64,000 nucleotides of DNA, from NCBI GenBank assembly GCA_964633225.1, contig CAZWFQ010000003.1, forward strand, positions 1-64,000, given 5' to 3'. Positions 1 to 7,738 of the stretch are shown one piece after another. The stretch comes from JAKQIM01 sp964633225. Lineage in GTDB: Bacteria > Chloroflexota > Anaerolineae > Anaerolineales > UBA4823. The notes under the pieces were generated by a model. That model did no database searches, was not told where the DNA came from, and saw only the letters and a program-made list of their open reading frames with translations. The stretch's first letter is position 1; each line of letters begins with the position of its first letter. The position numbers were made by a program, and so were the translations under genes.

Positions 1-68
1 ATACGGATAATGCCTTTCAAATGGCCTTCGATCGTCTTTAAACGCCTTAGTTTAGTTTCTTGGCTCAT
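1..68 (-). CDS. csoR: CsoR/RcnR-family metal-sensing repressor, N-terminal fragment
   Basis: Only the first 22 codons are in the window; the gene runs off the left edge. The reading MSQETKLRRLKTIEGHLKGI matches the first helix of the CsoR/RcnR/FrmR (DUF156) family, whose usual form is RL(K/R)RIEGQ(V/L)RGI. These all-helical tetramers repress copper-, nickel- or aldehyde-stress genes. The metal ligands lie further in and cannot be seen, so the inducer is unknown. The family call is supported by a G/C-tract palindrome just upstream that looks like a CsoR operator. The position that is usually Gln in this helix is His here. Confidence 0.75.
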   Translation of the reverse strand, partial: MSQETKLRRLKTIEGHLKGIIR

Positions 69-77
69 ACTACCATC

Positions 78-140
78 TCTCTACCCCCCCCAGGGGGGTG
101 GGGGTAGAGAAAATATACCTTATTCACCCCAATATGTCAA
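78..140 (-). promoter_or_regulatory. csoR promoter and CsoR-type operator
   Basis: Read on the minus strand, a perfect -35 TTGACA (135-140) lies 17 bases from a -10 TATATT (112-117). Directly downstream is an inverted repeat with perfect 11-bp arms TCTCTACCCCC (78-88 and 100-110) around a G/C tract. TAC-C tract-G tract-GTA is the known form of CsoR operators. Its place over the transcription start, ending 9 bases before the start codon, predicts autorepression. Whether it also affects the divergent transporter at 202 is unknown. Confidence 0.8.
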
Positions 141-201
141 GTAGCGCACAAGAATCCAGCCAGCCCCGCTCCAGTGCTTTCGTGGTATAACTTGGCCTCA
201 T

Positions 202-1098
202 ATGGAATCGTCAAAACCAATCCTCGGCCACCTGGCAGCTCTCTTCACCATCATCGTTTGGGGCGTCACCTTTATCTCGATCAAGGTGCTCCTGATCGAC
301 TTTACACCGGTAGAAGCCATGTTTTACCGTTCGATCCTGGCGCTGTTGGCCCTGGCGATCGCCAGCCCACCGCGCCTGGCATGGGGCAAACCGGCACGCC
401 AGGCGCTGAAGGATGAGTGGAAGGTCGTGGCGGCAGGCCTGTGCGGCGTAACCCTGTACATGCTGTTCCAAAATATTGCTCTCTCCTACACCCTGGCAGC
501 CAATGTCAGCGTGCTGGTCTCCGTTGCCCCCCTGCTCACCGCATTGGTCAGCCGGTTCTTTTTGAGCGAGAAACTCAAGGCCAATTTCTTTTTTGGTTTC
601 ACCATTGCCATTGCAGGCATCATCTTAATTGCATTCAACGGCAGCGTGGTGCTGAAGCTGAATCCCCTGGGCGACCTGTTATCGATCCTGGCAGCGCTGG
701 TGTGGGCATTCTACAGTGTGCTGATCAAAAAGATCAGCGCCCAAACGCACGATATGCTCTGCGTGACACGCAAGGTGTTTTTCTATGGGGTTTTATTCAT
801 GCTGCCCATCCTACCGTTCTTCAGCTTCCACCTGGGGTTAGAACGCCTTGTCAAGCTGCCCAACCTGCTTAACCTACTCTTCTTGGGAATCGGCGCATCA
901 GCCCTGTGTTTTGTCACCTGGAATTATGCCGTCAAACTCTTGGGGCCGGTCAGAACCAGCGTATATATCTACATGATCCCACTGGTCACCATCATTGTGT
1001 CGTTGTTCGTACTGCGCGAGCCCATCACCCTGGTTGCAGGGATGGGCATGGCATTGATCTTGACCGGGATGGTGCTCTCAGAGCGAAAAAAAATCTAA
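202..1098 (+). CDS. EamA/DMT-superfamily membrane transporter
   Basis: 298 residues, highly hydrophobic, with about ten membrane segments in two repeated EamA halves (roughly residues 8-140 and 155-295). The second half ends with the typical SVYIYMIPLVTIIVSLFVLR-type segment. Members export or import amino acids, nucleosides or other small metabolites; the substrate cannot be read from sequence. No Shine-Dalgarno precedes the ATG. A TATAAC box at 186-191 lies only 10 bases upstream, so the transcript may be leaderless. It stands divergent from csoR, so it could be metal-responsive, but no second operator is seen. Confidence 0.85.
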   Translation: MESSKPILGHLAALFTIIVWGVTFISIKVLLIDFTPVEAMFYRSILALLALAIASPPRLAWGKPARQALKDEWKVVAAGLCGVTLYMLFQNIALSYTLAANVSVLVSVAPLLTALVSRFFLSEKLKANFFFGFTIAIAGIILIAFNGSVVLKLNPLGDLLSILAALVWAFYSVLIKKISAQTHDMLCVTRKVFFYGVLFMLPILPFFSFHLGLERLVKLPNLLNLLFLGIGASALCFVTWNYAVKLLGPVRTSVYIYMIPLVTIIVSLFVLREPITLVAGMGMALILTGMVLSERKKI

Positions 1099-1169
1099 TC
1101 TTGCCTGACCTGCGGCGCTGGACCCACTGGCAATCAAATCCCTTCACCCCAAGCCCTTGTTTTGCGCCC

Positions 1170-1227
1170 TTGACAAATCGATCTATACAAGTATAATTAC
1201 TAAATAAGAATGATTATTATTTAGTAA
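1170..1227 (+). promoter_or_regulatory. perR promoter with Fur/PerR-type operator
   Basis: TTGACA (1170-1175) and TATAAT (1192-1197) are both consensus, 16 bases apart. Starting at the last base of the -10 box is a perfect 11-bp inverted repeat, TTACTAAATAA (1197-1207) and its complement (1217-1227), around the 9-base centre GAATGATTA. The AT-rich palindrome with an inner AATGATTATT core resembles Fur/PerR boxes. Its overlap with the start site predicts autorepression of the regulator and the following ferritin. Confidence 0.8.
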
Positions 1228-1231
1228 AGAC

Positions 1232-1702
1232 ATGATCATGGATATCACTTCACCCGCACAATCGGCGCGTCTCAGCAGCATGCTGCAAAAGCTCAAGGCC
1301 TGTGGGCAGCGTATGACCCCGCAACGCCTGGCTGTATTGCGCATCCTGTCTGCGAGCAGCGAGCACCTGTCTGCCGAACAGATCTACGCTCGCGTGCAGC
1401 CCGAATACCCCATGACCAGCCTGGCAACAATTTACAACACCCTCACCCTGCTGCGCGATATGGGCGAGGTGATCGAGATCGACATGGGGCACGACGGCTG
1501 CCGCTACGATGGGCTGCATCCCCTTCCCCATCCTCACATCATCTGCACACAATGTAATATAATCAAAGATGTTGCCAACCTGCCAGCCCTGGACGATATG
1601 GGCTCTCAGGTGCAGCAGTTGACCGGCTTTGAAATCATTAATCACCGCCTGGATTTCTTTGGCATCTGCCCTGAATGCCAGGCGCGCCAAAACCAATCAT
1701 AA
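1232..1702 (+). CDS. perR: Fur-family regulator, PerR-like
   Basis: 156 residues. The N-terminal winged helix (about 20-95) includes RMTPQRLAVL and the recognition segment TSLATIYNTL. The C-terminal dimerisation and metal domain has two zinc-binding pairs, CTQC (about 108-111) and CPEC (about 147-150), plus the H-x-H group in LPHPHIIC. In the regulatory metal site, RYDG carries Asp where Fur usually has Glu; this is the known PerR signature, so peroxide sensing by Fe/Mn is more likely than pure iron sensing. The ferritin gene begins 23 bases downstream, which fits an iron/peroxide regulon. A second in-frame ATG lies at 1238. PerR versus Fur remains inference. Confidence 0.85.
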   Translation: MIMDITSPAQSARLSSMLQKLKACGQRMTPQRLAVLRILSASSEHLSAEQIYARVQPEYPMTSLATIYNTLTLLRDMGEVIEIDMGHDGCRYDGLHPLPHPHIICTQCNIIKDVANLPALDDMGSQVQQLTGFEIINHRLDFFGICPECQARQNQS

Positions 1703-1725
1703 AACGATCTAAGGAGACCCTGAAA

Positions 1726-2220
1726 ATGTTTAGCAAGAAAATGCTCGATGAAATGAATACCCAGATCAAGGAAGAGTTGTATTCCTCTTACCTTTACTTA
1801 TCTATGGCAGCCCACTTTGAAACTGCCAACCTGCCTGGCTTTGCGCGCTGGATGCGCGTGCAAGCAGAAGAAGAGCGCGAACATGGCATGAAGTTCTTCG
1901 ACCAGATCCTGGACCGCGGCGGCAAAGTATCTTTGTTGGCGATCGAGCAGCCCCCGGTTGACTTCGGCATGCCCCTGGCTGTTTTCGAACAGGTGCTGGC
2001 CCACGAGCAGCACGTGACCGCCCGCATCCATAAGCTTTACGACATTGCCGTAGCAGATAAAGACTACGCCAGCCAGGTCTTTTTGAACTGGTTTGTCGCC
2101 GAGCAGGTAGAAGAGGAAAAGAACGCCAGCGCGATCCTCGAAACCCTCAAGCTGATCGGTGAAAAGAGCAACGCCATCTACCAGCTTGACCACCAGTTGG
2201 GCAAGCGCGCCGAGGATTAG
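1726..2220 (+). CDS. ftnA: Bacterial non-heme ferritin
   Basis: 164 residues, the usual length of FtnA-type ferritins. It oxidises Fe(II) and stores it as a ferric core in a 24-subunit shell in the cytoplasm. Ferroxidase ligands are visible: Glu in EELYSSYLYLS (helix A), E-x2-H in EEEREHGMKFF (helix B) and the Glu/Gln group in EQVEEEKNA (helix D). The ATG at 1726 was chosen because AAGGAG lies 9 bases upstream; an earlier in-frame ATG at 1675 would overlap perR. It is probably co-transcribed with perR and ends at a strong terminator (2277-2320). Confidence 0.95.
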   Translation: MFSKKMLDEMNTQIKEELYSSYLYLSMAAHFETANLPGFARWMRVQAEEEREHGMKFFDQILDRGGKVSLLAIEQPPVDFGMPLAVFEQVLAHEQHVTARIHKLYDIAVADKDYASQVFLNWFVAEQVEEEKNASAILETLKLIGEKSNAIYQLDHQLGKRAED

Positions 2221-2276
2221 TCGGGCACAGACCCTCAAACCCTCGTTCTCTGCTTTCTAAGAGGGCAAGGATCCAA

Positions 2277-2320
2277 AGGTAAAATAAAAGTGGCGCTTGA
2301 GCGCCGCTTTTATTTTACCT
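2277..2320 (+). terminator. Terminator after ferritin
   Basis: A 21-bp stem with one G-T pair: AGGTAAAATAAAAG and its complement enclose a GC core, so both arms carry A/T tracts and it can work in either direction. It ends the perR-ferritin unit. Confidence 0.85.
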
Positions 2321-2342
2321 GGAAATTTCAACATCTTTAACA

Positions 2343-2371
2343 TTGCATCTAAAGCAAATGGGAAATATAAT
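2343..2371 (+). promoter_or_regulatory. Promoter of the Ddl-like gene
   Basis: TTGCAT (2343-2348), a 17-base spacer and TATAAT (2366-2371). It lies 37 bases before the start codon at 2409, leaving a leader that includes the ribosome-binding site AAAGGAAG. Confidence 0.7.
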
Positions 2372-2408
2372 CAAGCACCGTTCCGGAATCTTAAATTAAA
2401 AAGGAAGA

Positions 2409-3437
2409 ATGATGGCGAAAGTGGTTGTGGCTTTCAATCGTATTCACCTTGAGACACTCAACGCTCGGCCTTTAGATACCATAGCCGAATCGGACACCGA
2501 AGAGACGATTAACAACCTCAAAACCGCCCTTGAAAGCGGCGGGCACTCAGTTGAATTGTTGGAAGCCGACGAAAACATATTTGAACAATTGAAAAAAGCC
2601 CAGCCAGAGGTCGTGTTCAACATCGCCGAAGGGCTGCGCGGCGAAAGCCGCGAATCGCATATCCCTGCAATTTGCGAGATGTTGGGCATTCATTACACTG
2701 GTTCTGGCCCATTGACCCTGGCGCTATGCCTCAACAAAGCGCGAGCCAAAGAAGTCTTACTGCATTACCACATCCCCACCCCAGAATTTCAAGTTCTCCA
2801 GCATATTGACCAACCGCTTGCCCCCAACCTGCATTACCCGCTGATCGTTAAGCTGCTGCAAGAAGGTTCCAGCATGGGGGTTTCCGAAAAATCGATCGTC
2901 TCAGATGCGGCGGCGTTAAAAGAGCAAGCCTCTTTTCTCATCGACACCTACCACGAAGCGGTACTGGTGGAAGAATTCATCGAGGGGCGCGAGTTTACCG
3001 TCGGCGTATTGGGCAATACTACGCCGCGGGTGCTGCCCATCACCGAATTGGTCTTCTCCAAGCCACGCGGCATTGTCATCTTCACCCCAGAGCCCGAGAT
3101 GATCGAGCGCTACCCCCAGCTATGGCAGGATGGCATTCCAAAACCAATGCACCGCTCTGTCTGCCCGGCCGAAGTCACGCCTGAACTCAAGGCTGCCATT
3201 GAAAAGACCGCCGTAGATGCTTACTATGCCTTAGGCTGCCGGGATTGGTGCCGGCTGGAAATGCGCCTTGCTGCAGATGGCAAATTGTATGTGCTTGAGC
3301 TCAATCCAATTGCCGGGATCGACGCATCCTTTTGGCTGCCGCGCTCCGCAATGGTTGGTGGGCAGACGTACGCCGAATTCGTCAATGAAATCTTAGATCA
3401 TGCCCTTGCAAGGCGCAACAATCTCAGTTCACGGTAA
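2409..3437 (+). CDS. D-alanine-D-alanine ligase-like ATP-grasp protein
   Basis: 342 residues, close to Ddl length. The N-terminal part has FNIAEG-x-RGE-SRES, the Ddl pattern for the substrate-binding N-domain, followed by the GIHYTGSGPLTLALCLNK stretch. The ATP-grasp domain follows: PLIVKLLQEGSSMGV (ATP-binding lysine and flexible loop), VEEFIEGREFTVGVL, then CRLEMRL and VLELNPIAGID with the Mg-binding Glu/Asn. It would join two D-amino acids (or a related pair) with ATP in the cytoplasm for cell-wall precursor synthesis. No mur genes are adjacent, and environmental Ddl-like proteins often have unproven substrates, so no symbol is given. ATG 2409 or 2412 could be used; a good SD precedes both. 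Confidence 0.75.
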   Translation: MMAKVVVAFNRIHLETLNARPLDTIAESDTEETINNLKTALESGGHSVELLEADENIFEQLKKAQPEVVFNIAEGLRGESRESHIPAICEMLGIHYTGSGPLTLALCLNKARAKEVLLHYHIPTPEFQVLQHIDQPLAPNLHYPLIVKLLQEGSSMGVSEKSIVSDAAALKEQASFLIDTYHEAVLVEEFIEGREFTVGVLGNTTPRVLPITELVFSKPRGIVIFTPEPEMIERYPQLWQDGIPKPMHRSVCPAEVTPELKAAIEKTAVDAYYALGCRDWCRLEMRLAADGKLYVLELNPIAGIDASFWLPRSAMVGGQTYAEFVNEILDHALARRNNLSSR

Positions 3438-3480
3438 TAAAAACGAGCGGTGCCTGGGCGCCGCTCGTTTTTATTACCGT
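3431..3480. terminator. Bidirectional terminator shared by two convergent genes
   Basis: A 24-bp arm (3431-3454) is complementary to 3457-3480 except for one G-T pair, with two central bases. The stem contains the TAA stops of both the ligase (3435-3437) and the rRNA methyltransferase (3474-3476). Both proteins therefore end with the same CGG-TAA. A and T tracts flank the GC core on both strands. Confidence 0.85.
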
Positions 3481-4703
3481 GGCTTAGACCACAAGCTGAT
3501 ACTCTCAATATGATAGGTCTGAGGAAAAAGGTCAAAGGGGGTCACTTGCTGCAGGCAGTAGCCGCCCTGCACCAGCCGCTTGGCATCGCGGGCTAGCGTT
3601 GCAGGATCGCAAGAAATGTATGCCAGGTGAGGCGCTCCCTGCCGGAGCAACCCGTCTAAAGTGGCCTGGCCCAACCCGGCCCGCGGCGGGTCCACTACGA
3701 TCACGTCAGGATGGAAATCCACCCCTGCCAGCACCTGTTCGGCGGGCGCCTCATACAGTTCCACGTTCTCGAATTCATCCAGGTTGACGGCGAAATCTTC
3801 ACAGGCATCGGACGAGAGCTCAACACCCACCAGGCGGCCCACTTTGGGTGCCAGGAAAGCGCTGAACAAGCCCACCCCGCAGTACACATCCAACACCGTC
3901 TGGCCCGCTTCAAGTGGCAGCTCAGCCAGCAGGTGCGATACCATGGCCCCCGCCTGGGCTGTGTTCACCTGGAAGAACGAGGCCGCCGACACCTTGAACG
4001 GCCTGCCCCCAACTTCCATTACAATATGGTCACTGCCCGCCAGCACCAACGTTCCGCCCGGCCCCAAATGTACCGCCGAAAGCGGGATCTCCTCAACGGT
4101 AAATTCCGGCGCATCAGGTTGACTGCTTTCTAGCACCAGCATCAGCTCATCCCCCGCACCCAGGCGCAGGCCCACCCGCTGCAAAGCAGGCAGCATCTCA
4201 AAGTCAAGCTGGGGCCAAAGGGCATTCAGCGGCTCTTCGGGCAGGTGGCATTCGCGGATGGGGATGATGGCATTGCTGCGGGCAGCCTGGTAACCCAGCT
4301 TGCCGTCAGATGCCAGGTGAAACTGCACCTGGTTGCGATAATTCCAGGCTTGCGGAGCAGCCACTGCAGGCCGCAGGTTCACGTCTGCCAGGCCGCCAAT
4401 ACGCTCCAACTGCTCTTTAAGGATAGCCGCCTTGGCTGCCAGTTGGGCCGGGTAATCCATGTGCTGGTAATGGCAGCCACCGCAAGCCATAAAATGCGGG
4501 CAGCGCGGCACAATACGCCCTGGGGCGGGTTCCAAAACTTCCAGCAAGGCGGCGCGGGCATGGCCGCGTTTCTCTTCCACCACATCCACCCGCACCCGTT
4601 CGCCGGGCAAGCCAAACGGCACAAATACCGCTCGTCCATCCGGCAGGCGCCCCATGGCATCACCCCCATAAGTTAAAGCAGTCAGTTGAATGTCGTACGT
4701 CAT
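3474..4703 (-). CDS. rlmD: 23S rRNA (uracil-C5)-methyltransferase, RlmD/TrmA family
   Basis: 409 residues from the chosen ATG. Order: N-terminal TRAM-like RNA-binding part (TALTYGGDAMGRL); [4Fe-4S] cysteines in RCPHFMACGGCHYQ and a fourth in RECHLP; then the SAM domain with SFFQVN, VLDVYCGVGLF, VVDPPRAGL and the catalytic cysteine in ISCDPATLARD. It methylates C5 of uridine in 23S rRNA (U1939- or U747-type sites; which one is uncertain). An upstream ATG at 4745 is rejected because it falls inside the terminator of the preceding gene. ATG 4703 has GGTGG just upstream; 4712 is also possible. Confidence 0.88.
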   Translation of the reverse strand: MTYDIQLTALTYGGDAMGRLPDGRAVFVPFGLPGERVRVDVVEEKRGHARAALLEVLEPAPGRIVPRCPHFMACGGCHYQHMDYPAQLAAKAAILKEQLERIGGLADVNLRPAVAAPQAWNYRNQVQFHLASDGKLGYQAARSNAIIPIRECHLPEEPLNALWPQLDFEMLPALQRVGLRLGAGDELMLVLESSQPDAPEFTVEEIPLSAVHLGPGGTLVLAGSDHIVMEVGGRPFKVSAASFFQVNTAQAGAMVSHLLAELPLEAGQTVLDVYCGVGLFSAFLAPKVGRLVGVELSSDACEDFAVNLDEFENVELYEAPAEQVLAGVDFHPDVIVVDPPRAGLGQATLDGLLRQGAPHLAYISCDPATLARDAKRLVQGGYCLQQVTPFDLFPQTYHIESISLWSKPR

Positions 4704-4719
4704 AGCCACCATACCCTGA

Positions 4720-4759
4720 AAAAAGGTGAAGCTGTGCAAACGCACAGCTTCACCTTTTT
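4720..4759 (-). terminator. Terminator after the class V aminotransferase
   Basis: An 18-bp perfect stem (4720-4737 with 4742-4759) and a 4-base loop; the minus-strand RNA ends in a T run. It separates the aminotransferase from the methyltransferase gene downstream. Confidence 0.85.
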
Positions 4760-4773
4760 AATGAAAGAAGAAA

Positions 4774-5850
4774 TTACAGGCCCTTGGTAGGCAGGTAATC
4801 TTCGAAGGCCTTGAGCAGATTCTCCAGGTCGCTGGGTTGGATCTCGCCCATATGGGCCACGCGGAAGGTCTTGCCCTTCAGGTCGCCGTAACCGTTGGCC
4901 AGGCGCAGGTTGCGGCCAGCCAGGAATTTATTGAAATCGGCCAGGTCGAATTCGGGTGGGTTGGTCACCACGGTCAGGGTTTGCGAGCGGTAACCTTCGG
5001 GGGCATACAGCGCCCAACCCTTCTTCTCAGCCCATTCCTTGGTGCGATTGGCCATCGCCGAATGGCGCGCAAAGCGATTATCCAGGCCCTCGGCCAGGAT
5101 GCGGTTGAGTTGATAATCGAGTGCGTTGACCAGCGACATAGCTGGGGTCATGGGGGTGGAGTCTTTGACACGGTGCTTCTCAAGCAGCAAAAAGTCAAAG
5201 TACCAGCCGCGGTTCGGCACGTTCTTGGCGCGCTCCATGGCCCGATCGTTGACAGCGCACAGAGCCAGGCCAGGCGGCAGAGCCAGGCACTTCTGCGAGG
5301 AGGTGAAGACCACATCCAGCCCCCAGGCGTCCATCTCGATCTTGGCACCGCTCAGCGAAGAAACAGCGTCTACAGCAACCATGGTATCCGGGCTGACACG
5401 ATGAACCACTTCAGCAATAGCTTTGACCGGGTTCATCACGCCGGTGGAGGTCTCATTGTGCACCACGGTGATCAGGTCATACTTGGCCTGCTTGAGGGCT
5501 GCTTCAACTTGCTCGGGCATGATGGGCTGGTTCCAGGGGTTATCAATCTTATCAGCCTGCTTGCCGTTGGCAATCGCCACGTCGTACCAACGCTTGGAGA
5601 AGGAACCGTTGACGCAAGAGAGGACGCGTTCATTGGCCAGGTTGCGCACAGCCGCTTCTTGTGCGCCGCTGCCCGAGTTGGTCATGATGAAGACCCGGTA
5701 TTGGGTATAAAAAACCTGGCGCAGCTTTTCGATTGCGCCTTGGAAGGTAGCTTCGAAATCCTTGCTGCGGTGCGGCAGCATGGGCTTGGTTTGCTCTTTC
5801 AGGACTTCGGGGGCCACATCCACCGGCCCAGGGACAAACATTGGTGACAT
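4774..5850 (-). CDS. Class V aminotransferase, alanine-glyoxylate/serine-glyoxylate type
   Basis: 358 residues. PLP-dependent fold type I enzyme of the AGT/SGAT/phosphoserine-aminotransferase branch: start MFVPGPVDVAPEVL, NSGSGAQEAAVRN (phosphate cup), VVHNETSTGV, VDAVSSLSG with the PLP-pyridine Asp, and TSSQKCLALPPGLAL with the Schiff-base Lys. It probably transfers an amino group from alanine, serine or a related donor to glyoxylate, pyruvate or phosphohydroxypyruvate; the exact pair is not visible. A strong SD (AAGGAGG) lies 6 bases before the ATG. It stands alone between its own terminator and a divergent lipoprotein gene. Confidence 0.85.
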   Translation of the reverse strand: MSPMFVPGPVDVAPEVLKEQTKPMLPHRSKDFEATFQGAIEKLRQVFYTQYRVFIMTNSGSGAQEAAVRNLANERVLSCVNGSFSKRWYDVAIANGKQADKIDNPWNQPIMPEQVEAALKQAKYDLITVVHNETSTGVMNPVKAIAEVVHRVSPDTMVAVDAVSSLSGAKIEMDAWGLDVVFTSSQKCLALPPGLALCAVNDRAMERAKNVPNRGWYFDFLLLEKHRVKDSTPMTPAMSLVNALDYQLNRILAEGLDNRFARHSAMANRTKEWAEKKGWALYAPEGYRSQTLTVVTNPPEFDLADFNKFLAGRNLRLANGYGDLKGKTFRVAHMGEIQPSDLENLLKAFEDYLPTKGL

Positions 5851-5937
5851 GAAAACCTCCTTGGATTATTAAGAAAATGGTAATCTAAGCCGCCGCGCGC
5901 CGCGGCAGTAAGTTTATTCTACCACTGCAAAGTACTT

Positions 5938-5943
5938 TATAAT
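5938..5943 (+). promoter_or_regulatory. -10 box directly before the lipoprotein gene
   Basis: TATAAT ends 6 bases before the ATG at 5950 and no SD is present, so transcription would begin at or next to the start codon (leaderless mRNA). The -35 region (about 5915-5920, TATTCT) is weak. Confidence 0.55.
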
Positions 5944-5949
5944 ACAGCC

Positions 5950-7686
5950 ATGCGTCGCTTTTCAAGCATGCTATTTATCACGATTTTATCCCTGGCAGGG
6001 GCGTCACTGGCCTGCCAGGCTGTCATCCCGGCTGACGCTCCCACCATCACCCCCCAACCGCCCACAGCAACATACTGGGCCCCATCTGCCACGCTGACGT
6101 CCAGTCTTTCTCCTACACTTTCATCCACAGACCCAGCCACCCTCGTCTCCCCTGCTGGAACACCCACCCCACAGCCGCTTACGGCTGCCTTTACAGTGCG
6201 CCGCCACCCCGATGGCGGGCTGTATGTGGGGGATGTTGTTAGCCTGGAGGTGATCGCCCCGCCGGGCCTGTCGCTGGCCGATTCGACCATCACCGTAACA
6301 GCAGGCTCTCAGCCAGCCCAAACGCTTGGGCCGCAAAACTTTGGCCCCTGGGGCATCGCCGGGCGATACCAGGCGACCCTACTGTGGGCCTGGGATACCC
6401 AGGAACTTTCTGCCGGGACTTACACCCTCACCTTTACCGTCGAACCCCAGGCCATCACCTGGCATGAGGCGGTCACCCTGCTGCCTGCCAGCCAGATGCC
6501 AGCCTGGCAAAGGGATGCCGCCTGGGCGGCCTTGGAGACAACTTGCTGTACCATCCATTACATCACCGGCACCGCCGCCGAGCGCGACCTGGAGACCCTG
6601 GCTGCGATGATCGATCACGAAGCTGACCGCGCCGCTGGACAAATGAGCACCGACTTCAGCGACAAGATCACCATCACGCTGCTGCCACGCCTGCTGGGCC
6701 ACGGCGGATTCACCAACAGCGAGGTCAGTGTCTCGTACCTCGACCGCAATTACGCCGGCAACGCCTGGGATCGAATTGTGCACCACGAGATGATCCACCT
6801 TCTGGACAGCCGCTTGGGAGGCGATCTGCGCCCAACCCTTTTCGTCGAAGGGTTAGCCGTCTATATGTCTGGAGGGCATTACAAAGAAGAAGCCCTCATG
6901 CCACGCGCCGCCGCCCTGCTGATGGAAGATCTGAACTGGTATTTACCGCTTTCCCCCCTGGCGGATGATTTTTATGCAGCCCAACACGAGATCAGTTATC
7001 TCGAGGCTGCGGCCCTGGTCGAATATATGGTAGCGCGCTGGGGTTGGGAAGCCTTCTCAGGCTTCTATCGCGACATCCACCCGGCCCCAGGCGGCTTGCA
7101 TTCTGCCGCCATTGACACGGCCCTGCAGATCCACTTTGGCCTGACCTTTGCCCAACTAGAACAAGATTTCATCACCGCCCTGCGCTCTGAGCCAGGTGCC
7201 GCCGCCTGGCGGGAAGATATCCGCCTGACGGTGCTCTTCTACGATACACTGCGCCGCTACCAAGAAATGCTCGACCCTTCAGCCTACTTCCGCACTGCCT
7301 GGCTGCTCAATTCTCCTGAGATGCGCACCCGCGGCATTGCTGCCGACTACCTGCGCCACCCGTCAGACCCCGCCAACCTGGCCCTTGAAACCATGCTCGG
7401 CGCAGCCAGCAGGGCAGTGATGGGGCGCGATTTCGTGACTGCCGAACAAATCATTGCCGCTGTCAATGCGGTTTTAGATGGCTTTGCCCAACATTCTCCT
7501 GATCCCTTTGCCATTCACCCCATGGCAATCGACTACCGCGCCATCACCATGTCTGTCGTTACAGCCGGTTACGAGCCGCAGCGTATCACCATCTCAGAGA
7601 ACACTGCGACCGTGCTCGCCACAACCGAGAGCGCACAGCTGGTCACCCTTGAACTACGGCGTTCTGAGGCCTGGCAGATCCCCTGA
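5950..7686 (+). CDS. Lipoprotein with HExxH metallopeptidase (peptidase MA-like) domain
   Basis: 578 residues. The N-terminus is a lipoprotein signal: MRRF, a hydrophobic core and lipobox SLAC (Cys about residue 22), so it is membrane-anchored outside the cell. A Pro/Thr/Ser-rich linker (to about 65) and a beta-rich domain follow. The zinc-peptidase core reads HHEMIHLLD (about residue 277), with a downstream EGLAVYMSGG that likely gives the third ligand. This layout resembles the peptidase MA-like / gluzincin proteins common in Chloroflexota; the substrate is unknown. The C-terminal ~200 residues look like helical and NTF2-like accessory parts. The TGA stop lies inside the following palindromic terminator. 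Confidence 0.75.
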   Translation: MRRFSSMLFITILSLAGASLACQAVIPADAPTITPQPPTATYWAPSATLTSSLSPTLSSTDPATLVSPAGTPTPQPLTAAFTVRRHPDGGLYVGDVVSLEVIAPPGLSLADSTITVTAGSQPAQTLGPQNFGPWGIAGRYQATLLWAWDTQELSAGTYTLTFTVEPQAITWHEAVTLLPASQMPAWQRDAAWAALETTCCTIHYITGTAAERDLETLAAMIDHEADRAAGQMSTDFSDKITITLLPRLLGHGGFTNSEVSVSYLDRNYAGNAWDRIVHHEMIHLLDSRLGGDLRPTLFVEGLAVYMSGGHYKEEALMPRAAALLMEDLNWYLPLSPLADDFYAAQHEISYLEAAALVEYMVARWGWEAFSGFYRDIHPAPGGLHSAAIDTALQIHFGLTFAQLEQDFITALRSEPGAAAWREDIRLTVLFYDTLRRYQEMLDPSAYFRTAWLLNSPEMRTRGIAADYLRHPSDPANLALETMLGAASRAVMGRDFVTAEQIIAAVNAVLDGFAQHSPDPFAIHPMAIDYRAITMSVVTAGYEPQRITISENTATVLATTESAQLVTLELRRSEAWQIP

Positions 7687-7729
7687 ATCATCAAAGCGGC
7701 GCAAATGCGCCGCTTTGATGATTCAGGGG
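7680..7729. terminator. Perfect 24-bp palindromic terminator
   Basis: Arms 7680-7703 and 7706-7729 are perfectly complementary over 24 bp with only two central bases. The stem includes the TGA of the lipoprotein gene and ends 9 bases from the stop of the convergent FHA gene. An A-tract/GC core/T-tract layout on both strands suits bidirectional termination. Confidence 0.85.
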
Positions 7730-7738
7730 CTATGTTTT

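Noticed and set aside
4704..4745. Longer rlmD start at 4745
   Set aside because: It would put the start codon and first residues inside the terminator hairpin of the upstream aminotransferase; the family N-terminus matches ATG 4703.
4837..5847. Long plus-strand open frame (336 codons)
   Set aside because: Exact antisense shadow of the class V aminotransferase; no domain or ribosome-binding site.
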